64,000 nucleotides of DNA from Prevotella sp. UBA4330 (lineage in GTDB: Bacteria; Bacteroidota; Bacteroidia; Bacteroidales; Bacteroidaceae), in NCBI GenBank assembly GCA_002394385.1, contig DGTS01000018.1, positions 43,004 through 107,003 on the forward strand, in the 5' to 3' direction. Shown piece after piece: positions 27,118-35,286 of the stretch. How positions within the stretch are numbered: position 1 is the stretch's first letter; every line of letters starts with the position of its first letter. Below the pieces are notes generated by a model. That model searched no databases, was not told the DNA's origin, and saw only the letters and a program-made list of their open reading frames with translations. A program made the position numbers and the translations under genes.

Positions 27118-27723
27118 TTACTTTATCTGTTTCAGAGCCAACTTCACCACCTGCTCTACAGGCAGGTCGGGCTGCTCTTTCAGTATAGCCACAACCACCT
27201 TTGCCGACGGTGCCGGAGCAAAGCCGAGCATTGTGAGAGCGCCGACAGCCTCGTCGCGCACCTCCTTGTTGAAGCCCACATGTTGGGGATTAAATCCCTC
27301 CCCTGGGGAGGGACTTAGGGTGGGTTCGGGCAACTTGTCCTTCAGGTCAACAATGATGCGCTGTGCTGTGCGCAGACCTATGCCCTTCACACCTTTCAGT
27401 ATGCGCTCGTTGCCAGTGGCAATGACATTGCAAAGTTCGTCCACCGATAGTTCCGAGAGTATCATACGCGCGGTGTTTGCGCCCACTCCCGACACGGTGA
27501 TGAGCAGCAAGAACATCTCGCGCTCCTTCTTCGTGGCGAAGCCGAAGAGCACGTACGCGTCCTCACGAATGGCCTCATACACCCAGAGTCGAGTTTCTTT
27601 CTTGCCTTGAATGGCGCTGTAAGTGTTAAGCGATATGTTCAGCCCGTAGCCCACGCCATTGGCTTCTATCACAGCAAAAGCAGGGGTGACATCAACGAGT
27701 TCACCCTTTACATATTCAATCAT
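27118..27723 (-). CDS. ruvA: Holliday junction branch migration protein RuvA
   Basis: RuvA binds four-way junctions as a tetramer and recruits the RuvB motor. The 201-residue protein has the OB-fold N-domain (MIEYVKGELVDVTPAFAVIE), the two helix-hairpin-helix motifs of domain II (ITVSGVGANTARMIL, LKGVKGIGLRTAQRI) and the small domain III that contacts RuvB (DEAVGALTMLGF). Between domains II and III, in the flexible linker (about residues 133-147), lies PTLSPSPGEGFNPQH, encoded by a copy of the dispersed GC palindrome in frame. The protein should tolerate it because the linker is variable. Start ATG 27723 has a strong AAAAGGAG ribosome binding site, unusual here. Confidence 0.95.
   Translation of the reverse strand: MIEYVKGELVDVTPAFAVIEANGVGYGLNISLNTYSAIQGKKETRLWVYEAIREDAYVLFGFATKKEREMFLLLITVSGVGANTARMILSELSVDELCNVIATGNERILKGVKGIGLRTAQRIIVDLKDKLPEPTLSPSPGEGFNPQHVGFNKEVRDEAVGALTMLGFAPAPSAKVVVAILKEQPDLPVEQVVKLALKQIK
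27285..27326 (+). repeat. GC palindrome inside ruvA, copy 2 (plus orientation, in frame)
   Basis: Arms CCCTCCCC (27296-27303) and GGGGAGGG (27305-27312) around a single T, followed by the tail ACTTAGGGTGGGTT. It is antisense to ruvA and is read through as about 14 linker residues. Confidence 0.85.
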
Positions 27724-27730
27724 TTACGTT

Positions 27731-27738
27731 CTCCTTTT
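27731..27738 (-). promoter_or_regulatory. Canonical Shine-Dalgarno of ruvA
   Basis: AAAAGGAG lies 7 nt before the ruvA ATG. Such a match to the anti-SD is uncommon in Bacteroidetes genes and supports this start codon. Confidence 0.7.
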
Positions 27739-27830
27739 GTATATATACATTTTATTAAACGCACCAAACGCCCCTTTTATTGCATTCGGGTGCAATTTAA
27801 ATGAAAAAAGGCTACAGACACGGCAAAACA

Positions 27831-27891
27831 CTACTGACTTTCAGCCCATATTGCATCGTCCATAGAGTCCAAGAAGTCCGTAGAAAAGAAT
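27831..27891. repeat. 60-bp direct repeat, copy 1
   Basis: It shares the words CATATTGCATCGTCCATA, AGTCC and AAGTCCGTAGA with 28097-28156, at about 80 percent identity by eye. Copies flank the inverted repeat at 27955-28036. Confidence 0.75.
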
Positions 27892-27954
27892 TACATACGT
27901 GACATTCACATTCTTTCCGACATAAATGTTGTTATATTTATCGGGGTTGTAATA

Positions 27955-28036
27955 CGGGCTAACACGGAGGTTAGCCCCTACACGATTTATTATAAAGTTC
28001 ATTCACAATGTAGGGGCTAACCTCCGTGTTAGCCCG
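27955..28036. repeat. Long perfect inverted repeat (28-bp arms)
   Basis: Arms 27955-27982 and 28009-28036 are exact complements (CGGGCTAACACGGAGGTTAG and 8 more bases) around a 26-nt loop. The arm word GTAGGGGCT...CCCCCGTGTTCGCCC recurs singly at 42170-42198. This is a REP-like dispersed palindrome. Confidence 0.85.
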
Positions 28037-28096
28037 CCAATGCATTGCTTATTATTCTCGCTTTACAAAAAGAGACCCCGAAGACATAAAAACATC

Positions 28097-28156
28097 TACC
28101 GACTTTCATTCCATATTGCATCGTCCATAAAGTCCTAAAAGTCCGTAGAGGAATGG
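28097..28156. repeat. 60-bp direct repeat, copy 2
   Basis: Second copy of 27831-27891, same orientation, 266 bp away. Confidence 0.75.
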
Positions 28157-28198
28157 AAGGAAGCACAACTCGCTGCGCGATTGATATCAAACCGCCGA

Positions 28199-28345
28199 AC
28201 AATGTTATTAACTTTGTTGAACAAAGTTATTAAGATTGTCGAACAAAGTTAATAAGATTGTTGAACAAAGTTATTAACTTTGTTACCCCACTTGTATCTT
28301 GTTGGAAGCCAAGCAGTTACAAGAGAGGATGAAAAGTGGCGTTTT
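28199..28345. repeat. 22-bp tandem repeat, family B, copy 2, with conserved flank
   Basis: Four units at 28199, 28221, 28243 and 28265 (ACAAAGTTATTAAGATTGTC type), then CCCACTTGTATCTT and, after a 10-bp longer stretch than in copy 1, GTGGCGTT. The unit centre alternates between TTAATAA and TTATTAA, its own complement. Confidence 0.8.
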
Positions 28346-28366
28346 TGAGGCAGTATTTATTACTTA

Positions 28367-28401
28367 CCCCACCCCTGCCTCTCCCCTTATGGGGCGGGGA
28401 G
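28367..28401 (-). repeat. GC palindrome with G-rich tail, copy 3 (minus orientation)
   Basis: On the minus strand CTCCCCGCCCCATAAGGGGA is followed by GAGGCAGGGGTGGGG. The stem is imperfect compared with other copies. Confidence 0.7.
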
Positions 28402-28539
28402 TCAGTCTTTCTCCCACCCATCTTCCATTTGTTTTGAAGAAGAAAAGTGTGGATATAAATTATTAGAAGATGTAACAAACAGGAAGAAAAAACGCCATTC
28501 GCAAGACAAAAGAAAATAATTTAGCAAAAAAGTTTGCAT

Positions 28540-28574
28540 TTTGTCGCTTATTTTAGTAGAATTGTTTACTTTTG
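28540..28574 (+). promoter_or_regulatory. Probable ddh promoter
   Basis: TACTTTTG (28567-28574) with TTTG at 28540-28543, spacing 23 bp, slightly long for the consensus. The ATG is 43 nt downstream. Confidence 0.5.
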
Positions 28575-28617
28575 CAAGCGAATTAAACAAAAAGACATTA
28601 ACCAAGGTAAAAAAGAT

Positions 28618-29517
28618 ATGAAGAAAATCAGAGCAGCCGTAGTAGGCTATGGTAACATCGGACGTTTTGCTCTCGAGGCTCTCGAGGCAGCACCCGACTT
28701 CGAGGTGGCTGGCATCGTGCGCCGTAACGGTGCAGAGAACAAGCCGGCAGAACTGACACAGTATGACGTAGTGAAGGACATCAAGGAACTGAAGGATGTC
28801 GATGTGGCGATTCTCGCTACGCCAACACGCTCGTGCGAGGAATATGCCAACAAAATTCTGCCTTTAGGTATCAACACCGTCGATTCGTTCGACATACACA
28901 CGAACATTCGCGGTTACCGCGAGCGACTAATGGAACTGAACAAGAAGACAGGAACCGTCAGCGTGATAGCGGCAGGATGGGACCCAGGCTCGGACAGCGT
29001 GGTGCGCACCATGATGCAAAGCCTTGCTCCAAAAGGACTTACATATACCAACTTCGGACCGGGCATGTCGATGGGCCACTCGGTATGCGTGCGCTCAAAG
29101 GCTGGAGTGAAAAACGCGCTCTCGATGACCATTCCTCTGGGCGAGGGTATCCACCGCCGCATGGTATATGTTGAACTGGAGGACGGAGCGAAACTCGAGG
29201 ATGTTACGGCTGCTATAAAGGCAGACCCCTACTTCGCTAATGACGAGACTCATGTGTTTGCCGTTGAGTCGGTTGACGATGTTCAGGACATGGGACACGG
29301 CGTAAACCTCGTGCGCAAGGGCGTGAGCGGAAAGACTCAGAACCAGCGCATAGAGTTCAATATGAGCATCAACAACCCAGCACTCACCGGACAGGTGCTT
29401 GTGAACGTGGCTCGCGCCTCAATGCGCCAGCAGCCTGGTTGTTACACCATGATTGAGATTCCCGTTATCGACCTGCTGCCAGGCGAGCGTGCAGATCTCG
29501 TGGAGCATCTGGTGTAA
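28618..29517 (+). CDS. ddh: meso-Diaminopimelate D-dehydrogenase
   Basis: Ddh makes meso-diaminopimelate from tetrahydrodipicolinate, ammonia and NADPH in one step, supplying lysine and peptidoglycan synthesis. The 299-residue protein (normal length) has the Rossmann motif AAVVGYGNIGRFALEAL, AILATPTRSCEEYA, AAGWDPGSDSVVR, and FGPGMSMGHSVCVRSKAGV, all typical of the family. I chose the ATG at 28618 because the preceding 28 codons belong to the promoter region. It appears monocistronic; a repeat tract follows. Confidence 0.95.
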   Translation: MKKIRAAVVGYGNIGRFALEALEAAPDFEVAGIVRRNGAENKPAELTQYDVVKDIKELKDVDVAILATPTRSCEEYANKILPLGINTVDSFDIHTNIRGYRERLMELNKKTGTVSVIAAGWDPGSDSVVRTMMQSLAPKGLTYTNFGPGMSMGHSVCVRSKAGVKNALSMTIPLGEGIHRRMVYVELEDGAKLEDVTAAIKADPYFANDETHVFAVESVDDVQDMGHGVNLVRKGVSGKTQNQRIEFNMSINNPALTGQVLVNVARASMRQQPGCYTMIEIPVIDLLPGERADLVEHLV

Positions 29518-29521
29518 TCGA

Positions 29522-29712
29522 CAAGTTTTTTAGTTAATAAGTTCTTTAGTTAATAAGTTCTTTAGTTAATAAGTTCTTTAGTTAATAAGTTAACGAGTTG
29601 ACAAGTTGATTATTTTGTTAATTGGACAAAGCGTCTATTAACTCATCAACTTGTCAACTCGTTTACTTATTTACTTGTCAACTCGTCTACTTGTCAACTC
29701 GTCAACTAAGAA
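29522..29712. repeat. 16-bp tandem repeats and inverted repeat after ddh
   Basis: About four copies of AGTTCTTTAGTTAATA (29522-29592) lead into a perfect 19-bp inverted repeat (29592-29610 AACGAGTTGACAAGTTGAT with 29645-29663) and a tail of ACTTGTCAACTCGT words to 29707. The tail uses the same words as the topB leader at 58953-59056. The hairpin could terminate ddh and the convergent DUF4332 gene. Confidence 0.75.
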
Positions 29713-29713
29713 A

Positions 29714-30121
29714 TCAATATTCCATAACTGCTGGCAGTTCTGCTGCCTGTGCAATCATCTTCTCAACCTCTTTGAGAGCGGGAACGCGGCGAACGAGTTT
29801 CTTCTCGGCGTTCACTTCCTCGAGTTTCGGCTGAAGGTTCTCTGGTTTGCGGTGCTTCAGTTCCTTAACGGTGTCAACACCGGCTGCCTCGAGCAGTTCA
29901 GAGAACTGAGGGCCAACGCCGTCGATGCGCATGAGGTCGCAGTGGTTTGTCCATGTGAGGATAAGTTTTCCGCTGATGCCTGTCTCTTCCTCAAGAGCCT
30001 TGCGACCAGCAGGCTTGCCACATTTCGCAAGCAATTTCTCTGTGTTGTCAATACCTGCAGCAATAAGTTTCTCTGCATAAACAGGACCGATGCCCTCAAT
30101 ATCCACAATCTTGTAAATCAT
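29714..30121 (-). CDS. DUF4332 helix-hairpin-helix protein
   Basis: A 135-residue protein made of two repeats of a helix-hairpin-helix unit: IVDIEGIGPVYAEKLIAAGI near the N-terminus and MRIDGVGPQFSELLEAAGV in the middle, each followed by a helix ending in LLAKCG or VKELKHR. This is the DUF4332 pattern, related to DNA-binding HhH domains. The function is not known; DNA or RNA binding is plausible. The start MIYKIVDIEG at 30121 is preferred over an upstream alternative, and TATCTTTG lies at 30176-30183. No obvious operon partner. Confidence 0.8.
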   Translation of the reverse strand: MIYKIVDIEGIGPVYAEKLIAAGIDNTEKLLAKCGKPAGRKALEEETGISGKLILTWTNHCDLMRIDGVGPQFSELLEAAGVDTVKELKHRKPENLQPKLEEVNAEKKLVRRVPALKEVEKMIAQAAELPAVMEY

Positions 30122-30175
30122 AATGGTAAGATTTTTATTGTTAAACTTAAAGTAAAGACTCATTATTAATTACCG

Positions 30176-30183
30176 CAAAGATA
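30176..30183 (-). promoter_or_regulatory. Probable -7 box of the DUF4332 gene
   Basis: TATCTTTG on the minus strand, 54 bp before the ATG at 30121. Confidence 0.5.
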
Positions 30184-30319
30184 AATTATTCTATTCAAAA
30201 AAGCAACAATATTATAAATAATTTACAATTATTTAGCACAAACCGAATGTGCCATTTCCTCCTTTCGGTCGGAATACAGCAGTTATTGGAAGCACACACC
30301 GCTTTCGTTTCGGGAAAGT

Positions 30320-31120
30320 TCAGGCTTTGAAACGTACATAAGAGCGGTCGTCGAAACTGCTGTTACCCTCCATATAAGCCTTTGTTGCCTTGAACTGATT
30401 TATCAGCAGCGGGTCGTCAACGAGTAGTTGGCTTAACCGTTGCTCACTCTCGGCAAGGGTGTTGCACAGGAAAGGATAGCCGTCGGTGGCAAGCACCACC
30501 TCGGAGTCAACGGGAACTGCAATCACCTTGACTCCTTTTATATAAATAGGTGTGCCGTCAATCACGGCATAAGTCTTGTTCTGACTGTGCATCGAGGCGA
30601 TGATGTCATTGATAATCTGGTCGCGTCCCTCATCGTGTCGGCGCACTTCTTCTACCGATAGTTTATGCTCCTTGATATAACGGCTGCGTTTCTCGGCATT
30701 GGCAGCCTCTTCAGGTTTCGCATTGTCGTAATGTTTACCTCCCACGATACACTGACAGTCGCCCACAAGCCACACCTCACGATGATACCTGCTATAAACC
30801 GCCGCGCTGCATGTGAGCCGACGTTCTGGGTGTTGTTGTATTATGTCAGGGTCTTGCTGATAATAGTTGTAAGCCTCGTCGATGGCATCAGTGACAATGC
30901 GGCAGAACTGAAGCATCGTTGTTTGTGCGGGAAGCGACGAGATGACATCACTCACCAACTGCATTGCGAAACGCCCGTTCTGCATGCCGGAGTTAACGCG
31001 TTGGGGTGTCTTGCTGGTGCTGCCGTCAATCACCGCCACGTGATTAACAGTAGTGACGACACCGTCCTCGCAGGTATCGTCACTATGTTTTCCCATTATA
31101 TAACGTTCAATGATTCTCAT
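30320..31120 (-). CDS. PP2C-like protein phosphatase homologue
   Basis: The 266-residue protein has the spaced motifs of the PPM/PP2C metal-dependent phosphatases: VAVIDGSTSKTP (DGxT metal and phosphate site), SAAVYSRYHREVWLVGDCQ (GD metal ligand), and VVLATDGYPFL near the C-terminus (DG). Identity to classical PP2C is low and the protein is annotated here by motif only. It starts immediately after the stop of the C1 peptidase gene and shares its operon with ilvE. No signal peptide is seen, so it should act in the cytoplasm; the substrate is unknown. Confidence 0.6.
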   Translation of the reverse strand: MRIIERYIMGKHSDDTCEDGVVTTVNHVAVIDGSTSKTPQRVNSGMQNGRFAMQLVSDVISSLPAQTTMLQFCRIVTDAIDEAYNYYQQDPDIIQQHPERRLTCSAAVYSRYHREVWLVGDCQCIVGGKHYDNAKPEEAANAEKRSRYIKEHKLSVEEVRRHDEGRDQIINDIIASMHSQNKTYAVIDGTPIYIKGVKVIAVPVDSEVVLATDGYPFLCNTLAESEQRLSQLLVDDPLLINQFKATKAYMEGNSSFDDRSYVRFKA

Positions 31121-32521
31121 TTATTCGTCCTCGGCAAACAGTGGGTCGTCTGGCGAGAGCATTACAGGTTTCTGCTGTGCCTCGCGAAGGAGTTGCTCTG
31201 GAACATACTGCTTATCGACAACAAGGCGGAACATATACTCATTAAACCACTCGTTCGACATTATCAGGCAACCTTTCTGTCCGTAGTCAGCACCCCAAGA
31301 GTTCTCCACTTTCCACTTCAGCGGCTTGCCATTGGCATCGAGGTCAACGGCTGTTAGCGTCATGGCGTGTGTCGAACCACTGTCGAAGGTCGAAATGCGC
31401 TGCGCCTTGTTCATGGTGAACTTGGTGCCGAGCAACGACTCATAGTCGAAATTGTCGAGTGCAAGGAAACCATTCTTGCGGTCGAGTTGCTTGCCCACGT
31501 CATAACTGCTGTAGAGTTTACGTCCGTCTTTCAGCGATGCTATTGCCAACTGCGCTATCTCGTCCATCGGCAGGTTAAGATAAACCCAGTTGTGTCCGTC
31601 GTAGGTATGGCGGTCATATTCCACTTCGTATGTCTTGTGATAATCATGACGCGGGTCGTTCATCACCATGATGAAAGTGCCGTTGAGCGAACCGCCCACC
31701 ACCTCGCGGTAGAACTCCTGCGGAGTGTATGTGCGCGGAGTGCCCACCGTTTGTCCGCTCTTGTTCTTAAAGGCATAGGAGAACTGCTGTGGAGGATTGC
31801 CGAGAGTGAGCGCCAGCATGTGATAAACCACAGCGAGCATCTTGGTTTTCTCCTCTTTAATCTGCTTCTTGCTCTTGCCCTGCGCCACCATGTCGCGCAA
31901 CTGCAATCCCTGCTCGCGCAACTTACTCATCAGCAGCGAGCGCATCTTAGATGTGTTGTCGGCACTATATGTCTCGGGCATCACGCTCTTAGGCACAAGT
32001 CCGTACTTCTCCGTAAGGTCGGCAACACCGCAGAACGTGCCACCATCGCCGATAGGACTCTTGAAGAAGAACTGCACCTTTGGGTCGTCGATAGGCAACT
32101 TTCCTGTGTCTATAACACCCTGAAGGAAGAGGTTCGACTTCTCCAACTGGTCGTAGAAGAACAGATAGTCGTGAGAGAACTCCACGCGCAGCGAGTCGGT
32201 TTTCTTGGCGAAGTTGGAACGCAGCACATTGAATCCGCTGAACATCCAGCAACGGCCCGAACTCTTCTGGTCGCTAATGCTCTGTGACGGTGTTTCCACG
32301 CTGAAGTGGGTGTCCTTCTCTGCAGCAGTCATATAGTTGCGTGCCAGGTTGTCGATGCTGTTTCCTGCCATAGCGTTGAATATCGCCTTGTCAGCGGGAG
32401 ACGTACCCTGACTCTTAACTATCTGCTTCAGCATATCAGGAGATATGCCACCATCGTTGGCTTGCGCCGATGCAAACAAAGGGAGGGCAAAGAACAATGC
32501 CGCTATGAGAATCTTGTTCAT
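31121..32521 (-). CDS. C1-family aminopeptidase (bleomycin hydrolase/PepC-like)
   Basis: Bleomycin hydrolase-type enzymes are papain-fold cysteine aminopeptidases. The 466-residue protein has a signal peptide (MNKILIAALFFALPLFASAQ), the catalytic Cys91 in QKSSGRCWMFSGFN, the catalytic His in STHAMTLTAV, and the Asn in KVENSWGADYGQKG. A signal peptide is typical for the Bacteroidetes members, which act in the periplasm or on the surface, unlike cytosolic PepC. It follows ilvE by 6 bp and precedes the PP2C-like gene with no gap. Release of amino acids fits the aminotransferase neighbour, but that link is inference. Confidence 0.9.
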   Translation of the reverse strand: MNKILIAALFFALPLFASAQANDGGISPDMLKQIVKSQGTSPADKAIFNAMAGNSIDNLARNYMTAAEKDTHFSVETPSQSISDQKSSGRCWMFSGFNVLRSNFAKKTDSLRVEFSHDYLFFYDQLEKSNLFLQGVIDTGKLPIDDPKVQFFFKSPIGDGGTFCGVADLTEKYGLVPKSVMPETYSADNTSKMRSLLMSKLREQGLQLRDMVAQGKSKKQIKEEKTKMLAVVYHMLALTLGNPPQQFSYAFKNKSGQTVGTPRTYTPQEFYREVVGGSLNGTFIMVMNDPRHDYHKTYEVEYDRHTYDGHNWVYLNLPMDEIAQLAIASLKDGRKLYSSYDVGKQLDRKNGFLALDNFDYESLLGTKFTMNKAQRISTFDSGSTHAMTLTAVDLDANGKPLKWKVENSWGADYGQKGCLIMSNEWFNEYMFRLVVDKQYVPEQLLREAQQKPVMLSPDDPLFAEDE

Positions 32522-32527
32522 AGGCGA

Positions 32528-33550
32528 TTATTCTATTACCACTGTTGTCCAGCCGTGAATGTCTTCGTCAACACCATACTGGATATTGCGCAGGTGCGTG
32601 TAAAGTTTCTCCGACACCGGACCGGGCTTACCGTCCTTAGAGATGACATAACTCTTGCCAGTCTCCACATCATCAATGCGCGAGATCGGACTGATTACGG
32701 CAGCCGTACCGCAAGCGCCAGCCTCCTCGAAGGTCTCGAGTTCTTCCTCTGGAATCTGACGACGCTCCACCTTCATGCCCATGTCCTCTGCCAGTTGCAT
32801 AAGACTCTTGTTGGTAATTGAAGGCAGGATGCTCGTTGACTTAGGTGTAACGTATGTGTTGTTCTTGATGCCGAAGAAATTGGCTGCGCCGCACTCGTCA
32901 ATGTACTTCTTCTCCTTGGCATCGAGATAGAACTCGCAGGCATAGCCCAGGTCGTGAGCCTTCTTGTTGGCAAGCAACGAAGCGGCATAGTTTCCGCCCA
33001 CTTTATAAATACCGGTACCGAGAGGTGCCGAACGGTCGTGGTCGCGGATGATTACATAAGGATTGGTAGCGAAGCCACCCTTGAAGTATGGTCCAACGGG
33101 AGTAACGAAGATAAGGAACAAATACTCTGATGCTGGATGTACGCCCACCTGAGCACTGGTACCGATGAGCAGCGGACGGATGTAGAGCGTTGCGCCGCTT
33201 TCGTATGTAGGAATCCACTCCTGATTCAGGCGAACCACTTTCTTCACCATCTCGCAGAACAACTCTGTGGGAACTTCGGGCATCAGTATGCCACGGCATG
33301 TTGACTGCAAACGAGCCGCATTCTCATCCATACGGAACACGCGCACCTTGCCGTCGGGACAGCGATAAGCCTTCAAACCCTCGAAAGCCTCCTGTCCGTA
33401 GTGCAGACTTGTAGCCGCCATGTGAAGTTTCAGATATTCGTCGGAGCACACTTCTATCTCGCCCCATTTCCCGTCACGATAATAGCAACGGACATTGTAA
33501 TCGGTGGGCATGTAACCAAATGACAAGTTAGCCCAATCTAAGTTTTTCAT
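32528..33550 (-). CDS. ilvE: Branched-chain amino acid aminotransferase
   Basis: IlvE exchanges amino groups between glutamate and the 2-keto acids of valine, leucine and isoleucine, using PLP. The 340-residue protein belongs to the group II (eukaryote-like) fold-type IV enzymes: FEGLKAYRCPDGKVRVFR, the YIRPLLIGTSAQVG block, the PLP-lysine region GIYKVGGNYAASLLANKKA and EAGACGTAAVISPIS. Length is normal. It heads the ilvE-C1 peptidase-PP2C operon; a TACTTTTG box is at 33583-33590. Confidence 0.94.
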   Translation of the reverse strand: MKNLDWANLSFGYMPTDYNVRCYYRDGKWGEIEVCSDEYLKLHMAATSLHYGQEAFEGLKAYRCPDGKVRVFRMDENAARLQSTCRGILMPEVPTELFCEMVKKVVRLNQEWIPTYESGATLYIRPLLIGTSAQVGVHPASEYLFLIFVTPVGPYFKGGFATNPYVIIRDHDRSAPLGTGIYKVGGNYAASLLANKKAHDLGYACEFYLDAKEKKYIDECGAANFFGIKNNTYVTPKSTSILPSITNKSLMQLAEDMGMKVERRQIPEEELETFEEAGACGTAAVISPISRIDDVETGKSYVISKDGKPGPVSEKLYTHLRNIQYGVDEDIHGWTTVVIE

Positions 33551-33582
33551 TATAATTGATTTTTAAGAATACATTATTGGTG

Positions 33583-33590
33583 CAAAAGTA
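33583..33590 (-). promoter_or_regulatory. Probable -7 box of the ilvE operon
   Basis: TACTTTTG followed by CACC on the minus strand, 32 bp before the ilvE ATG. Confidence 0.5.
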
Positions 33591-33660
33591 AGAAAATTAT
33601 TGCATTACTGCAACTAATTTATTGTTTTTTTACGGCAAGCAATACAATATGTTCCCGCCA

Positions 33661-34626
33661 TTATTCTTTTGGCCTTTCGTCTCTCGAACGGAAAAGACTG
33701 GCGAGAATGGTGCCGCTGATGCTGTGCCACGCACACGAAATGGCGCAAGGCAGAACCGACAAAGGCTGTGCGGCAAAGAAAGTGCCTGCCAAGACGGTGG
33801 CAAGACCCGCGTTCTGCATTCCCACCTCAATGGATATGGTGCGTTTCTTGGCGGTGTTGAAACCGGCAAGTCTGCCAGACAACCAACCCAGAAGATAGCC
33901 CAGAGAATTGTGGCAGAACACAACGGCGAAAGTCCAGATGAACAACATGAAGCCGCGCTCCACCAACGGGTCGTGAACGGTGGAGATTACTCCGCCAACG
34001 ATACATGCCAGCAAAATGACGCTCGCGCCGGGCATCAATGCCTGCAATGTCTTGAAACTGTTGCGCTTGCTATAATAGTAATTCAGAACGCATCCAATAC
34101 TGATAGGCAAGATGGTCACTATCAGAATGTTAAGAAACATGCCCACAGTGTCTATCTCGATGATTGCGCCAGCCGTGAGTTGCATCAGCAATGGAGTCAT
34201 CACCGGCGCAAGCACCGTTGAGGCACACGTCATGCCCACCGAGAAAGCCACGTCGCCATGACAAAGATATGACATGATATTGCTCGACACGCCACCAGGA
34301 CAACAGCCCACAAGGAGGATGCCCAAAGCCAAGGCAGGCTCCAGGTGCCACACATGCACCAGCAGCCATGCCACGCCAGGCATGATGACAAACTGAGCCA
34401 CGGCTCCAACGAAGATGTCAAGGGGACGATGCAGTACAATCTTAAAGTCCTGAGTGGTCAGAGTCAGTCCCATAGTGAGCATGATGAGACCGAGTATCAC
34501 CGTCTGCGTGTTGCCGTGCACCCACTTGAAAAGTCCCGGAACAAAGAATGTTATCACCGCCACCGCGATAATGAACAACGCAGCATGACTGGCAAGGCTG
34601 CTGCTGAGCCGCTTTAATGTTTCCAT
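33661..34626 (-). CDS. Bile acid:sodium symporter family (BASS) transporter
   Basis: BASS-family proteins are inner-membrane sodium-coupled carriers of organic anions such as bile acids, pantoate or pyruvate. The 321-residue protein has about nine to ten hydrophobic segments, MLTMGLTLTTQDFKIVLHRP early on, and the sodium-site blocks GCCPGGVSSNIMSYLCHGDVA-like (CCPGGVSSNIMSYL) and EVGMQNAGLATVL, all characteristic. The ATG at 34626 is used; an upstream TTG is less likely. Substrate cannot be predicted. It stands alone between ilvE and the acetyltransferase gene. Confidence 0.88.
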   Translation of the reverse strand: METLKRLSSSLASHAALFIIAVAVITFFVPGLFKWVHGNTQTVILGLIMLTMGLTLTTQDFKIVLHRPLDIFVGAVAQFVIMPGVAWLLVHVWHLEPALALGILLVGCCPGGVSSNIMSYLCHGDVAFSVGMTCASTVLAPVMTPLLMQLTAGAIIEIDTVGMFLNILIVTILPISIGCVLNYYYSKRNSFKTLQALMPGASVILLACIVGGVISTVHDPLVERGFMLFIWTFAVVFCHNSLGYLLGWLSGRLAGFNTAKKRTISIEVGMQNAGLATVLAGTFFAAQPLSVLPCAISCAWHSISGTILASLFRSRDERPKE

Positions 34627-34665
34627 TTCGTTAAATACCAATATCCTTTATTTGACATGCACCAC

Positions 34666-35262
34666 TTAGTCCACGTCATTCTCAAGTTCACGAATAAGTT
34701 TAGCAGGAACACCGCCTACAAGCGAGTTGTCGGGAACATCCTTATTGACCACCGCACCAGCAGCCACAACGACGTTGTTGCCGATGGTGACACCGGGCAG
34801 TATTGTGACATTGCCGCCTATCCACACATCATTGCCGATGCGTACCGGCGCCGCCTTCGCCATGTAGCCCCGTCTTGCCTTGGGCGAGAGAGGATGACCC
34901 ACGGTGGTTATGAGCGTATTTGGACCTATCATGACATGGTTGCCTATATAAACCTCACGTATGTCAAGGATGGTAAGATTGAAGTTACCCGTGAAATCGT
35001 CGCCAATGAAGATGTTCTTGCCACAGTCGCATCCGAACGTCTTGGATATCCACACCCTCTCGCCAACAGTGCCAAGCATCTTTTTCAGATGGGCATACTG
35101 CGCCGCATAGTCTCTTCCGTCAATGGCGTTAAACTGCTCGCACCACTCTATCGCCTGTGTCTTGCGGGCAATCAGTTCAGCGTCGGCATAGGTATATTCC
35201 AAACCTGCCTTCATCCTCTCCATAGGACTCATGGCATCCGTTTTTCTCTCCTTTTCGTTCAT
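34666..35262 (-). CDS. Sugar O-acetyltransferase (maltose/NodL type)
   Basis: These left-handed beta-helix enzymes move acetyl from acetyl-CoA to a sugar hydroxyl. The 198-residue protein has the N-terminal Mac domain (SPMERMKAGLEYTYADAEL), hexapeptide repeats, the catalytic His in TTVGHPLSPKAR, and the C-terminal cap WIGGNVTILPGVTIGNNVVV, then GAVVNKDVPDNSLVGGVPAKLIR. It matches maa/lacA/nodL. The start MNEKERKTDAMS at 35262 follows the promoter TAACTTTG (35287-35294). Sugar specificity is uncertain. Confidence 0.9.
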   Translation of the reverse strand: MNEKERKTDAMSPMERMKAGLEYTYADAELIARKTQAIEWCEQFNAIDGRDYAAQYAHLKKMLGTVGERVWISKTFGCDCGKNIFIGDDFTGNFNLTILDIREVYIGNHVMIGPNTLITTVGHPLSPKARRGYMAKAAPVRIGNDVWIGGNVTILPGVTIGNNVVVAAGAVVNKDVPDNSLVGGVPAKLIRELENDVD

Positions 35263-35286
35263 AATCCGTTGTATTATAAAACGGTG

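Larger units (their letters stand above)
27724..28617. other. 894-bp non-coding region rich in repeats
   Basis: No open frame here looks like a gene. It holds, in order, a 60-bp repeat (27831-27891), a 28-bp perfect inverted repeat (27955-28036), the second copy of the 60-bp repeat (28097-28156), a family B 22-bp array (28199-28286) with its flank, a GC palindrome (28367-28401) and the ddh promoter (28540-28574). Confidence 0.8.

Noticed and set aside
27724..28617. Possible small genes or a tRNA in the 0.9-kb gap
   Set aside because: Frames are short and made of repeat sequence; no cloverleaf could be drawn by eye.
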